Notes: generated by a model not told the origin, from the sequence alone. Positions 1 through 8,127 are shown, counted from the first letter of the stretch. The stretch is 64,000 nucleotides of DNA from Flavobacterium sp. 83 (GCF_000744835.1 NZ_JQMS01000001.1:1860001-1924000); one strand, 5' to 3'. Made by a program: numbers and translations.

Positions 1-1
1 A

Positions 2-619
2 GAAGGTGAGGAAATAGAATTGGATTCGTATGTAAAGCATAAACGATTTGGAATTGAATTTCTTCCAGATTACACCAAGAAAATTGATGATTTGTACAAC
101 GCTTATTCTTTTGCAAAAATAAATTCATTAAATAAAACCAGTATTGCCGAAGCGCATAAACTTTTAGGAAAACATATAGTGACAAAGCATCAGCAAGGAA
201 AACATCGAATTCATAACATGTTCGTAACTACTGATGATGGACGAATAGAATATGTAGCGGCGCTTCCTCATCAGGTAAATGAAGAGATGAATGCCTTTTA
301 TGAAGACGTAGAAAGTTTACTCAAAATGGAATTAATTTTCCAGGAGGTTTTTTACTATGCCAGTTTAATTCATTTAGTTTTCGTGAAAATACATCCTTGG
401 GATGATGGCAACGGTCGTACTGGCAGACTATTGGAAAAATGGTTTTTATCGGAGAAACTTGGTGAGAAAACTTGGTTTGTTCAAAGTGAAAAAAACTATT
501 ATCAGAACCATCAATTGTATTATTCTAATCTTAGAAGGTTGGGACTGGAATATGAATCTCTGGATTATGCTAAAGCAATGCCTTTTCTGGAAATGTTGCC
601 AAAGTCATTGCTTTTGTAA
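2..619 (+). CDS. Fic family protein, 5'-truncated by window edge
   Basis: The frame is open to the left edge of the window, so the true start lies outside; the TTG at 20 is only the first possible start inside. The Fic signature HPWDDGNGRTGR is encoded at 392-427 and carries the catalytic His and the phosphate-binding GNGR loop. Fic enzymes usually transfer AMP (sometimes other nucleotide or phosphate groups) onto hydroxyl side chains of target proteins. An upstream motif HKLLGKHI resembles the conserved helix of Fic/DOC proteins with N-terminal Fic_N segments. No inhibitory (S/T)xxxE(G/N) helix can be judged because the N-terminus is missing. The gene ends 41 bases before the exonuclease gene and may be co-transcribed with it. 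The target is unknown. Confidence 0.85.
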   Translation, partial: EGEEIELDSYVKHKRFGIEFLPDYTKKIDDLYNAYSFAKINSLNKTSIAEAHKLLGKHIVTKHQQGKHRIHNMFVTTDDGRIEYVAALPHQVNEEMNAFYEDVESLLKMELIFQEVFYYASLIHLVFVKIHPWDDGNGRTGRLLEKWFLSEKLGEKTWFVQSEKNYYQNHQLYYSNLRRLGLEYESLDYAKAMPFLEMLPKSLLL

Positions 620-660
620 ATCTGAAATCAAAAATCGTTAATCCTAAATCTGAAATCAAA

Positions 661-1143
661 ATGACCTTTACTGCAATAGATTTTGAAACCGCAACAGCAT
701 TCCATCCTTGCTCTGTAGGTATTGTGACCGTAGAAAACGGAATAATTGTAGATGAGTTTGTCAGTTTAATCAAACCGCCAAATAATCTGTATTCTCCTTT
801 TACGATTCAAGTGCATGGAATATATCCACGCGATACAGTAAATGCAAAGTCATTCGCACAAGTATATCCTGAAATTCAAAAAAGACTGCAAAATAGAGTG
901 GTTGTAGCTCATAATGAAAGTTTTGACAGAAATGTTCTGGCTAAATCAATGGCGCTTTATAATTTGGATTATGCTGATTTGAATATCGCTTCTCGTTGGG
1001 AATGTACAGTGAAAATTTATAAAGCCAAAGGATTAAAACCAACCAAATTAAGTGATTGCTGCCGAGAAATGAAAATACAATTAAATCATCACGAAGCGTT
1101 ATCTGATGCTCGGGCTTGTGCTAAATTGTATTTATTGAAATAA
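661..1143 (+). CDS. DnaQ-like 3'-5' exonuclease (DEDDh)
   Basis: This 160-residue protein is a stand-alone DEDDh exonuclease domain of the DnaQ/PolC-epsilon type. The metal ligands are visible: D7 and E9 in AIDFETA, D89 in HNESFD, and H144 and D149 in HHEALSDARA. The length fits a bare exonuclease fold with no polymerase part. It should remove nucleotides from DNA or RNA 3' ends with two divalent metals. The major epsilon subunit of DNA polymerase III is usually longer, so this is more likely an accessory nuclease in repair or RNA trimming. It lies 41 bases downstream of the Fic gene on the same strand. The start is the only ATG near the conserved first strand. Confidence 0.85.
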   Translation: MTFTAIDFETATAFHPCSVGIVTVENGIIVDEFVSLIKPPNNLYSPFTIQVHGIYPRDTVNAKSFAQVYPEIQKRLQNRVVVAHNESFDRNVLAKSMALYNLDYADLNIASRWECTVKIYKAKGLKPTKLSDCCREMKIQLNHHEALSDARACAKLYLLK

Positions 1144-1197
1144 ATTTCTTTCATTTCTATTTTTTTATTACTTTAGTCTTTCATCTAAAGTTTTAAA

Positions 1198-2469
1198 ATG
1201 AAAGAAGATTTTCTCCATTACCTCTGGAAGTTCAAGAAGTTCGATACTTTGAATTTGAAAACGTTCAATAATGAAGAAATTACAATTATCAATGCAGGTC
1301 AATATTTGGAACTAGCGGGTCCTGATTTCTTCAATGCTCAAATCACTATTGACAATCAAAAATGGGCTGGTAACGTTGAAATTCATCTTAAATCTTCGGA
1401 TTGGTATGTACATCATCACGAAAAAGACGCAGGTTATGAAAATGTAATTTTGCATGTAGTTTGGGAACATGATACTGAGATTTTTAGAAGTAACAATTCT
1501 GAAATTCCAGTTTTAGAACTCAAAAAATATGTTGAAAAAGAAACGGTCGAAAATTATCAATCTTTAATGGCTCCTAAATCTTGGATTTTTTGCGAAAAGC
1601 AGCTAAAAGAGATTGACGAATTTGCTTTTGAAAACTGGCAAGAGCGTTTGTTTTTTGAACGTTTAGAACGGAAATCCCAACCTGTTTTTGATTTATTGGA
1701 ACAAACGAATAAAGATTGGGAAGCGGTTTTGTTTTGTCTTTTAGCAAAGAATTTTGGTTTAAATACAAATGGGGAAATCTTTTTAAAAATTGCGCAATCT
1801 ATTCCCTTTTCAATCATAAGAAAAGAAAGTTTTGAGGTTGAGAATCTGGAATCTTTAATTTTTGGAGCTTCTGGATTATTGGATTCAGAAAAGGAAGATA
1901 ATTATTTCAAAGATTTAAAATTTCGATATTTTTATTTGTTGCATAAATATCAAATAGAGAAAATTTGTATCGAACCCGTTCAGTTTTTTAAGCATCGTCC
2001 GGATAATTTTCCTACGATACGACTTTCGCAATTAGCTAATTTGTACCACAGTCAGCAGAATTTATTTTCGAAAATAGCTACATTAAATTCATTAAAAGAT
2101 ATTTATGAAATTTTCCAAGTGACCGCTTCAGGATATTGGTTAAATCATTATCAATTTGATAAAGAAAGCCCGAGTAAAAAGAAACCACTATCTAAATCTT
2201 TCATTGATTTGATTGTCATAAATACGATAATTCCACTTCAGTTTGCTTTTGCAAAAAGTCAGGGAAAGGAAATTTCGGAGAATTTAATACGCCTTTTAAA
2301 TGAAGTTGCTCCAGAGAAAAATGCAATTATAGATAAATTTAGTTCTTTTGGTATAGAGTCAAAAAGTGCTTTTGAAACACAGTCTTTGTTACAACTCAAA
2401 AATGAGTATTGTAATAAAAGTAAATGTTTAGAATGTGCTGTAGGGATGGAATTGTTGAAAAAAAGTTGA
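1198..2469 (+). CDS. DUF2851 family protein
   Basis: A 423-residue protein recognised as DUF2851, a family typical of Bacteroidota, from the N-terminal YLWKFKKFD segment and the region around GPDFFNAQITI and WAGNVEIHLKSSDWYVH. These recall a nuclease-like fold, but no function is established and I see no proven catalytic set. The protein ends in a Cys cluster (CNKSKCLEC) that could bind metal. There is no signal peptide and no membrane segment, so it is probably cytoplasmic. A small inverted repeat ACTTTAG/CTAAAGT (1170-1191) lies just before the start codon and could be an operator or 5' UTR hairpin. The next gene, pspC-like, is 97 bases downstream with its own promoter candidate. Confidence 0.75.
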   Translation: MKEDFLHYLWKFKKFDTLNLKTFNNEEITIINAGQYLELAGPDFFNAQITIDNQKWAGNVEIHLKSSDWYVHHHEKDAGYENVILHVVWEHDTEIFRSNNSEIPVLELKKYVEKETVENYQSLMAPKSWIFCEKQLKEIDEFAFENWQERLFFERLERKSQPVFDLLEQTNKDWEAVLFCLLAKNFGLNTNGEIFLKIAQSIPFSIIRKESFEVENLESLIFGASGLLDSEKEDNYFKDLKFRYFYLLHKYQIEKICIEPVQFFKHRPDNFPTIRLSQLANLYHSQQNLFSKIATLNSLKDIYEIFQVTASGYWLNHYQFDKESPSKKKPLSKSFIDLIVINTIIPLQFAFAKSQGKEISENLIRLLNEVAPEKNAIIDKFSSFGIESKSAFETQSLLQLKNEYCNKSKCLECAVGMELLKKS

Positions 2470-2514
2470 TTCAGTTATTTTTAAAATTGTTAACCGGAGC
2501 ATGCGGTAATGTTG

Positions 2515-2522
2515 TAAATTTG
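2515..2522 (+). promoter_or_regulatory. -7 promoter element before the PspC-domain gene
   Basis: TAAATTTG fits the Bacteroidota -7 consensus TAnnTTTG exactly and lies 44 bases before the start codon. No clean TTTG -33 box is present at the usual spacing; an ATTG at 2486-2489 is a little too far upstream. Confidence 0.45.
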
Positions 2523-2566
2523 TTTCTGGAATTAAAGATTAATCAATGAAACAAATAAACTAAAAG

Positions 2567-2794
2567 ATGTCAGTAATAATCAAGCTTAAGTTTTTTTTTG
2601 AGAAACACGGTTTTCACGTTTCTTCCCGTATGGCTGATACATTAGGAATGCGGGCCAGTAGTGTGCGATTGTTTTTTATTTACTTGTCGTTTGTTACTGT
2701 TGGATTGTGGTTTGCCGTTTATTTGACATTGGCTTTTTGGATTCGTTTGAAGGATTTGATTCGGGCTAAACGAACTTCTGTTTTTGATTTGTAA
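2567..2794 (+). CDS. PspC domain-containing membrane protein
   Basis: This 75-residue protein consists almost only of a PspC-like domain: an amphipathic N-terminus followed by a segment MRASSVRLFFIYLS and a hydrophobic stretch (about residues 31-57). PspC proteins sit in the inner membrane and in proteobacteria signal envelope stress. Short PspC-only proteins are common in Flavobacteriaceae and their role there is not established. The protein lacks the C-terminal leucine-zipper region of enterobacterial PspC and has no pspA neighbour here. A bidirectional terminator follows it and separates it from the convergent permease. Confidence 0.7.
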   Translation: MSVIIKLKFFFEKHGFHVSSRMADTLGMRASSVRLFFIYLSFVTVGLWFAVYLTLAFWIRLKDLIRAKRTSVFDL

Positions 2795-2809
2795 AATAAT
2801 ATAAATAAG

Positions 2810-2856
2810 AAAAAGGGATTATAAAGTATTTAAGTACTTCATAATCCCTTTTTTAT
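2810..2856. terminator. Bidirectional intrinsic terminator
   Basis: A 13-bp stem (AAAAAGGGATTAT with ATAATCCCTTTTT, arms 2810-2822 and 2841-2853) encloses a second short hairpin (AAGTA/TACTT). It has A/T tracts on both sides and lies between two convergent genes, so it can stop transcription in both directions. Confidence 0.8.
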
Positions 2857-2870
2857 TTTGTAAAAAAAAA

Positions 2871-4349
2871 TTATTCTTTAGTATTGTTTAATACGCTGTT
2901 TTTCTTTCCGTAAGCAAAATAGAAAACAACACCTATTGCCATCCATGCAAAAAGTCTAAGCCAGTTTGTCCAGCCTAATCCAGCCATCATTAATACACAA
3001 GTGATAACTCCTAAAATTGGAACTAAAGGTACGAATGGTGTTTTGAATTCACGAACCATATTAGGTTCTTTTTTTCTTAGAATTATTACTGATACACATA
3101 CTAATGAAAAAGCAAACAATGTTCCTATACTCGTCATATCTCCTACAATATCTCCAGGAATAAATGCGGCAAATGCACCAACAATTATTAAAATTGCAAT
3201 ATTTGCTTTGTACGGAGTTTTGTATTTTGGATGTAAGTCGCTAAACATTTTAGGTAATAAACCATCTTTACCCATTGCATAAAATACTCTGGATTGTCCT
3301 AATAGCATCACTAAAATTACAGAAGAAAATCCTGCTAAAATAGCTACGGTTACCAATTGACCCAACCAAGCGTATCCAATCATGTATTTGTTGATTGCAA
3401 AGGCTACAGAAGCTTCTTTACCACCTGTTCTAAAATCTTCTATAGTTGCTACTCCAGTAAGAACATGGGCAAATAATATATATAATACAGTGCAAATTGC
3501 CAATGAACCTAAGATGCCTATAGGCATATTTCTTTTTGGATTTATCGTTTCCTGTGCAGCCGTACTTACGGCATCAAATCCTATGAAAGCAAAGAAAACG
3601 GTTCCAGCGGCTCCAATTATTCCCCAAAAACCTCCAAATTTATGATCGATTCCATGCTCATCTGTGAAGATTGAACTTGCTGGAATATAAGGAGTGTGAT
3701 TTGCCGGATTTACAAAATGCCATCCTATAACAATAATCATTATTACAATAGCAACTTTTACAATTACAATAATTCCATTTACAAAAGCTGATTCTTGAAT
3801 TCCTTTTATTAGTAATAAACTAATCACACCAACTATGAACAACGCTGGTAAGTTGATCATTCCATGTTCACCTGTTATAGGGTCATTTTGAAATGGAGAG
3901 TGTGATAAAGAGTAGGGTATTGGGCTCATATGGAGCACATTGACCAGTAAGTTATTGAGGTATTCACTCCAAGCGATTCCTACAGTGGCAGCTCCCACAG
4001 CATATTCAAGGATTAAATCCCAACCAATAATCCAGGCTAAAAACTCACCCATTGTTGCGTAAGTGTAGGTGTAAGCGCTACCTGAAATGGGTATTGAAGA
4101 AGAAAGTTCTGCGTAACACAAGCCAGCTAATGCGCAACCGATTGCAGCAACAACAAATGCTATAGTTACAGATGGTCCTGCATTTTGTGAGGCAGCCATT
4201 GCCGTTCTTACAAACAATCCTGCACCAATTATGGCACCAATACCTAATGCAATTAGAGTCCAGGCGGTTAATGTTCTTTTTAATCCCTTTTCAGAATCAG
4301 CGGCCTCTGCTAAAAGCTGAGCTAATGGTTTTCTTTTCCAAATAGACAT
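2871..4349 (-). CDS. APC-superfamily amino acid permease (CAT-like)
   Basis: This 492-residue inner-membrane protein belongs to the amino acid-polyamine-organocation superfamily. The first transmembrane helix carries the hallmark GAIIGAGLFV, and a conserved SAYTYTYATMGE segment marks helix 3. About 12 to 14 hydrophobic segments are visible. The N-terminal cytosolic leader SIWKRKPLAQLLAEA resembles the cationic amino acid transporter (CAT) branch, so a basic or neutral amino acid is the likely substrate. The start is set at the ATG of MSIWKRK; an ATG 30 bases further upstream adds only a poorly hydrophobic tail. The gene converges with the PspC gene and stands alone. It differs from the second permease at 54.2 kb. 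Confidence 0.85.
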   Translation of the reverse strand: MSIWKRKPLAQLLAEAADSEKGLKRTLTAWTLIALGIGAIIGAGLFVRTAMAASQNAGPSVTIAFVVAAIGCALAGLCYAELSSSIPISGSAYTYTYATMGEFLAWIIGWDLILEYAVGAATVGIAWSEYLNNLLVNVLHMSPIPYSLSHSPFQNDPITGEHGMINLPALFIVGVISLLLIKGIQESAFVNGIIVIVKVAIVIMIIVIGWHFVNPANHTPYIPASSIFTDEHGIDHKFGGFWGIIGAAGTVFFAFIGFDAVSTAAQETINPKRNMPIGILGSLAICTVLYILFAHVLTGVATIEDFRTGGKEASVAFAINKYMIGYAWLGQLVTVAILAGFSSVILVMLLGQSRVFYAMGKDGLLPKMFSDLHPKYKTPYKANIAILIIVGAFAAFIPGDIVGDMTSIGTLFAFSLVCVSVIILRKKEPNMVREFKTPFVPLVPILGVITCVLMMAGLGWTNWLRLFAWMAIGVVFYFAYGKKNSVLNNTKE

Positions 4350-4626
4350 ATTTATGGTTTTTTTGTTATTAAGCTTCAAATGTATTCTTTTTTGTAAAAA
4401 ATAAAAACAATAATATGGTTTTAAGTTATAAAAAAAATAATCTATGCTAGTTTTTAGCGGTTTATTTTATAGAAAAACTCTTATAGTATGTAATTATGTC
4501 TAATATTCGGGGGATTGTCATTGTAATTTTTAGTTTTATGAAATATTTCCCTTAGAAATTGATCGGTCTTGATTTAATTTATAAATTTAGGATTCTTATT
4601 TGAATTAATCAACGCGAAATTTTCAC

Positions 4627-5511
4627 ATGGATTATAAAACAATTCTCACTTATTTTAAGTTCACTCGGGAACAGCGTACAGGTATTTTTCTATTGTTTGT
4701 GATTATTGTTGTTTTGCAATTACTCTATTTTTTTGTTGACTTTAATGCTGCTATAAAGAATTATCCAGAGAAAAAGAAATGGCTTTCATTACAATCTCAA
4801 ATTGATTCCATGAAAACTGATAATTCTAAGGCTATCTCTAAAATTTATCCTTTCAATCCTAATTTTATAACAGACTATAAAGGCTATAAATTAGGGATGT
4901 CAGTTCAGGAAATTGACCGCTTGTTGGCTTTTAGAAAAGAAAATAAATATGTCAATTCTTCAGAAGAATTTCAAAACGTGACTAAAGTTTCGGATTCGTT
5001 ATTAAATGCTATTGCTCCCTTTTTTAAATTTCCAGATTGGGTTAAAAATAAAAAAGAATTCAAAGCATACGTAAATGATCCAGGCCAGGCTTACGCCAAA
5101 AAAGGAAAAATTGTTTTAATCGATATTAATTTGGCTACCAAAGAAGATTTGATGAAAATTTATGGAATAGGTGAGGCCATATCGGTTCGGATTTTAAAGC
5201 AAAAAGAAAGTTTAGGTGCATTCGTTTCAATGGAACAAATGAAAGATGTTTGGGGATTATCACCTGAAGTTGTTGAAAATTTGAATACTCATTTTAAAAT
5301 TTCAGTTCTCCCTAATTTTAAAAAGATAGATATTAATAATGCTTCTTTAAGGGAGCTTTCTCAGTTCTGTTATTTTAGATATGCTTTGGCCAAAGAAATT
5401 GTTACTTATAGAAGTATGACAGGTGATATTAAGAATATTGAGGATTTAATAAAAATTAAGGGATTTCCTGTTGATAAAGCAAATATAATTGGCTTATATT
5501 TGAGCTTTTAA
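4627..5511 (+). CDS. Helix-hairpin-helix protein (ComEA-like repeats)
   Basis: A 294-residue protein with one N-terminal membrane anchor (about residues 19-37) and several tandem helix-hairpin-helix units. Visible repeats are DINLATKEDLMKIYGIGEAIS and IDINNASLRELSQFC, plus earlier GYKLGMSVQEIDRLLAFR. ComEA-type HhH modules bind DNA without sequence preference. The membrane anchor puts them outside the cytoplasm, which would suit DNA uptake or another envelope DNA-binding role, but no competence gene is nearby. The preceding gap of about 280 bases contains no gene I can support. The acyl-CoA dehydrogenase starts 17 bases after its stop, so the two are probably co-transcribed. Confidence 0.75.
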   Translation: MDYKTILTYFKFTREQRTGIFLLFVIIVVLQLLYFFVDFNAAIKNYPEKKKWLSLQSQIDSMKTDNSKAISKIYPFNPNFITDYKGYKLGMSVQEIDRLLAFRKENKYVNSSEEFQNVTKVSDSLLNAIAPFFKFPDWVKNKKEFKAYVNDPGQAYAKKGKIVLIDINLATKEDLMKIYGIGEAISVRILKQKESLGAFVSMEQMKDVWGLSPEVVENLNTHFKISVLPNFKKIDINNASLRELSQFCYFRYALAKEIVTYRSMTGDIKNIEDLIKIKGFPVDKANIIGLYLSF

Positions 5512-5528
5512 AATAAAACACTGTCACG

Positions 5529-6668
5529 ATGAACTTTGATTACAATGAAACGCAATTTATGATTGCACAATCTATAAGAGATTTTGCTGAAAAAGAAATT
5601 CGTCCAAATATAATGGAATGGGATGAAGCGCAAACTTTTCCTGTGCCTTTGTTTAAAAAATTAGGTGAAATGGGATTTATGGGTATTTTAGTGCCGGAAG
5701 AGCTTGGAGGTTCTGGATTAGGATATCATGAATACATTACCATTGTAGAAGAAATCTCAAAAGTGGATCCCTCTATTGGGTTGTCTGTAGCAGCTCATAA
5801 TTCTTTATGTACCAATCATATTTTGACTTTTGGAAACGAAGAACAAAAGAAAAGATGGGTTCCAAAACTGGCTACCGCTGAGCATATAGGTGCTTGGGGA
5901 TTGACAGAGCATGATACAGGATCAGATGCGGGAGGAATGAATACTACTGCAAAAAAAGATGGAGATTTCTGGATTGTTAATGGAGCAAAGAATTTTATTA
6001 CCCACGCCATTTCAGGAGATATAGCTGTAGTTATTGTTCGTACCGGTGAAAAAGGAGATTCGAAAGGAATGACAGCTTTCGTATTCGAAAAAGGAATGCC
6101 AGGTTTTGCTTCAGGAAAAAAAGAAAATAAATTAGGAATGCGTGCCAGTGAAACTGCTGAATTGATATTTGATAATTGTCGAATTCCTGATGCCAACAGA
6201 TTAGGAGAGGTAGGACAAGGTTTTGTTCAGGCAATGAAAGTTTTAGATGGGGGAAGGATTTCTATTGGAGCATTGTCACTAGGAATTGCTAAGGGAGCGT
6301 ATGAAGCGGCGTTGAAATATTCGAAAGAAAGACATCAGTTTGGGCAGCCAATTTGTGAATTCCAAGGAATTTCATTTAAGTTAGCTGATATGGCAACTGA
6401 AATTGAAGCTTCAGAATTATTACTACACAAAGCGGCTTTCTTAAAACAACAGCATAAACCAGTTACCACGATGGGAGCTATGGCTAAAATGTATGCTTCA
6501 GAAGTTTGTGTAAAAGTAGCGAATGAAGCGGTGCAAATTCATGGAGGATATGGTTATATTAAAGATTATCCAGTGGAGAAATTCTATAGAGATTCTAAAT
6601 TATGTACCATTGGGGAAGGAACTACTGAAATTCAAAAAATAGTGATTTCCAGAAATTTGTTGAAATAA
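5529..6668 (+). CDS. Acyl-CoA dehydrogenase
   Basis: A 379-residue flavoenzyme of the short/medium-chain acyl-CoA dehydrogenase family, which performs the first alpha,beta-dehydrogenation of beta-oxidation or branched-chain amino acid breakdown. The FAD/substrate motifs GAWGLTEHDTGSDAGG and the C-terminal YGYIKDYPVEKFYRD are present. The catalytic base is E363 in IGEGTTEIQ, the position used by short-chain enzymes. Length is exactly that of the family. No ETF or thiolase gene lies beside it. Which acyl-CoA it prefers cannot be told from sequence alone. A terminator follows about 30 bases after the stop. Confidence 0.93.
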   Translation: MNFDYNETQFMIAQSIRDFAEKEIRPNIMEWDEAQTFPVPLFKKLGEMGFMGILVPEELGGSGLGYHEYITIVEEISKVDPSIGLSVAAHNSLCTNHILTFGNEEQKKRWVPKLATAEHIGAWGLTEHDTGSDAGGMNTTAKKDGDFWIVNGAKNFITHAISGDIAVVIVRTGEKGDSKGMTAFVFEKGMPGFASGKKENKLGMRASETAELIFDNCRIPDANRLGEVGQGFVQAMKVLDGGRISIGALSLGIAKGAYEAALKYSKERHQFGQPICEFQGISFKLADMATEIEASELLLHKAAFLKQQHKPVTTMGAMAKMYASEVCVKVANEAVQIHGGYGYIKDYPVEKFYRDSKLCTIGEGTTEIQKIVISRNLLK

Positions 6669-6697
6669 TAGTTTTTAGAAATTTGAATATAGTATAA

Positions 6698-6737
6698 AGA
6701 GTCAAGATGCATAAATTGTAGATTGGCTCTTTTTTTT
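6698..6737 (+). terminator. Intrinsic terminator after acyl-CoA dehydrogenase
   Basis: Arms AGAGTCAA (6698-6705) and TTGGCTCT (6723-6730) pair with one G-T wobble and are followed by seven T residues. It directly abuts the candidate structured RNA. Confidence 0.7.
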
Positions 6738-6852
6738 GCGTGAAGGATGGAAGAGGAAAGTCCAGAATGCAATGAGGACTTGCAACGGACAGCCTGACGG
6801 CGAATGAAGTGACGTTTTGTGAATGATAAAAGTGGTGTCCGCCGGCACGCCC
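6738..6852 (+). ncRNA. Candidate structured RNA with an RNase P CR-I-like motif
   Basis: A G+C-richer island stands out from the A+T-rich intergenic surroundings. Its ends can pair (GCGTG 6738-6742 with CACGC 6846-6850). Inside, AAGTCC/GGACTT forms a hairpin (about 6758-6781) and CGGACA can pair with TGTCCG. The segment 6752-6763 contains GAGGAAAGTCC, the sequence of conserved region I of bacterial RNase P RNA. The whole island is only about 115 bases, far too short for a complete type A rnpB (usually over 300), and I do not recognise the other RNase P conserved regions. It may be a distinct small RNA, a flavobacterial conserved RNA motif I cannot name, or an rnpB fragment. Strand is assigned from the CR-I-like motif. 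Confidence 0.4.
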
Positions 6853-6895
6853 AAAAATAATCTATAATTCATGACTCATAATTCAAAATAATGTT

Positions 6896-6903
6896 TACTT
6901 TTG
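6896..6903 (+). promoter_or_regulatory. -7 promoter element of rpsU
   Basis: TACTTTTG matches TAnnTTTG and lies 30 bases before the rpsU start. Transcription should begin near 6908-6910, leaving a short leader that holds little more than the Shine-Dalgarno site. No clear -33 TTTG is visible. Confidence 0.55.
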
Positions 6904-6912
6904 CACACTTAA

Positions 6913-6925
6913 AGAAAGGGGGTGT
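6913..6925 (+). promoter_or_regulatory. Extended Shine-Dalgarno sequence of rpsU
   Basis: AGAAAGGGGGTG can pair along its whole length with the 16S rRNA 3' tail (complement AGAAAGGAGGTG), with one G-U wobble. Bacteroidota genes otherwise almost never use Shine-Dalgarno pairing, and no other gene in this window has a comparable site. The site decides the start at 6933 rather than the upstream in-frame ATG at 6891, which lies upstream of the -7 box. Confidence 0.85.
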
Positions 6926-6932
6926 CTATATT

Positions 6933-7127
6933 ATGTTAATTATACCAATTAAAGACGGAGAAAATATCGATAGAGCGTTAAAACGTTACAAAAGAAAATT
7001 TGATAAAACAGGAACTGTTCGTCAATTAAGAGCACGTACTGCTTTTATTAAGCCTTCAGTTACAAATAGAATCAAAATTCAAAAAGCGGCTTATATCCAA
7101 AATATGAGAGATAACTTAGAGAGTTAG
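6933..7127 (+). CDS. rpsU: 30S ribosomal protein bS21
   Basis: A 64-residue basic protein starting MLIIPIKDGENIDRALKRYKR, the usual start of Bacteroidota bS21. bS21 sits on the small subunit platform near the 16S rRNA 3' end. In Bacteroidota ribosomes it helps to hide the anti-Shine-Dalgarno sequence. The gene has its own -7 promoter box, an exceptional Shine-Dalgarno site and a terminator, so it is probably expressed as a short monocistronic mRNA. In Flavobacterium johnsoniae, ribosomes lacking bS21 are reported to translate rpsU preferentially through such a site, giving autoregulation. The sequence here fits that model. Confidence 0.93.
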   Translation: MLIIPIKDGENIDRALKRYKRKFDKTGTVRQLRARTAFIKPSVTNRIKIQKAAYIQNMRDNLES

Positions 7128-7149
7128 TCAATATCTATTAGAATAAAGT

Positions 7150-7196
7150 ACCGTTAGTCATTAAAGTTTTATAACTTTGATGCTAACGGTTTTTTT
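7150..7196 (+). terminator. Terminator of rpsU, overlapping the xerC promoter and start
   Basis: Outer arms ACCGTTAG (7150-7157) and CTAACGGT (7183-7190) plus an inner near-complementary stem around ATTAAAGTT/AACTTTGAT form a long hairpin followed by seven T residues. The xerC ATG begins at the base after the T tract. Confidence 0.8.
7172..7179 (+). promoter_or_regulatory. -7 promoter element of xerC inside the rpsU terminator
   Basis: TAACTTTG matches TAnnTTTG and lies within the 3' arm of the inner terminator stem. A transcript from it would start near 7185 and reach the xerC ATG after roughly 12 bases, without the complete hairpin. Confidence 0.45.
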
Positions 7197-8093
7197 ATGG
7201 CTACTAATAAAGATGCATTTCGGGATTATCTAGAGTTGGAGAAAAAATATTCTTCACATACCGTTACGGCATATTGTAATGATATCGCTTCTTTTGAATT
7301 ATTTAATACGATTCATTTTGACCAAGAGGGTATAGAGCAAGTTAATTATAGTCAAATTAGAACTTGGATTGTTTCTCTTGTGGATGATGATGTGTCAAAT
7401 ACCTCGATTAATAGAAAAATCGCATCCTTGAAAGCGTTTTATAAATTTCTATTAAAAATAAAGCAAATAGAAGTGAGTCCGCTGTTGAAGCACAAAGCGC
7501 TAAAAAAACCAAAGATATTACAGATTCCGTTTTCAGAAAAAGAAGTTGTAGATGTGTTAAGTCATTTGCAAAATCCAGTAGGTTTTGAGGAAATAAGAAA
7601 TAAACTCATAATCGATTTGTTTTACACTACCGGTATGCGAAGAACAGAGTTGATTCATTTAGAGATGGTTAATATTGATTTATCTGGCAGTACGGTCAAG
7701 GTGCTGGGAAAAAGGAATAAGGAGCGAATATTGCCGGTTTTGCCAATAATTATAAATCAGTTTTCTTTATATTTAAAGGAGCGTTCCTTTTTGTTGTCAG
7801 TGGTAGATAGTGATTATTTTTTTCTCACAAAAAAAGGGTTAAAATTAAATGATTCTTTTGTGTATCGATTAATAAATTCTTACTTTAGTACAGTCTCCGA
7901 GAAAGTAAAAAAGAGTCCGCATATATTACGGCATACGTTTGCAACTCATCTATTAAATAACGGGGCTGATTTAAATTCAGTAAAAGAATTATTAGGACAT
8001 TCTAGTCTGGCATCAACGCAAATATACACGCACAATAGTTTAGCAGAACTAAAGAAAGTGTATGGAGATGCTCATCCAAGGAATCAGAAGTAA
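7197..8093 (+). CDS. xerC: Tyrosine recombinase XerC/XerD family
   Basis: A 298-residue site-specific recombinase. The N-terminal core-binding domain has [19 protein letters not shown], typical of Xer proteins that resolve chromosome dimers at dif. The catalytic residues are visible: R148 (GMRRTEL), H242 and R245 (HILRHTF), H268 (LGHSS) and the nucleophile Y277 (TQIYTH). Length is standard for XerC/D. No integrative element surrounds it; the conserved neighbours (rpsU, hpf, tuf) argue for the housekeeping Xer rather than a phage integrase. Whether it is the XerC or XerD partner cannot be decided. The start is forced by homology: the conserved helix begins at residue 8, and the ATG abuts the rpsU terminator. 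Confidence 0.88.
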   Translation: MATNKDAFRDYLELEKKYSSHTVTAYCNDIASFELFNTIHFDQEGIEQVNYSQIRTWIVSLVDDDVSNTSINRKIASLKAFYKFLLKIKQIEVSPLLKHKALKKPKILQIPFSEKEVVDVLSHLQNPVGFEEIRNKLIIDLFYTTGMRRTELIHLEMVNIDLSGSTVKVLGKRNKERILPVLPIIINQFSLYLKERSFLLSVVDSDYFFLTKKGLKLNDSFVYRLINSYFSTVSEKVKKSPHILRHTFATHLLNNGADLNSVKELLGHSSLASTQIYTHNSLAELKKVYGDAHPRNQK

Positions 8094-8127
8094 TTCAGAA
8101 ATGTTTAACTATTTAAAAATAATGATT

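Noticed and set aside
4380..4626. Possible gene in the gap before the HhH protein
   Set aside because: The 250-base gap is A+T-rich, with no frame, RNA fold or exact promoter box that I could support.
6738..6852. Complete rnpB (RNase P RNA)
   Set aside because: Only the CR-I-like motif is present; length and the other conserved regions do not fit, so it is listed as an unnamed RNA candidate.
7197..8093. xerC as the integrase of a mobile element
   Set aside because: Neighbours are conserved translation genes and I saw no attachment-site duplication around the tRNAs; a housekeeping Xer protein is more likely.
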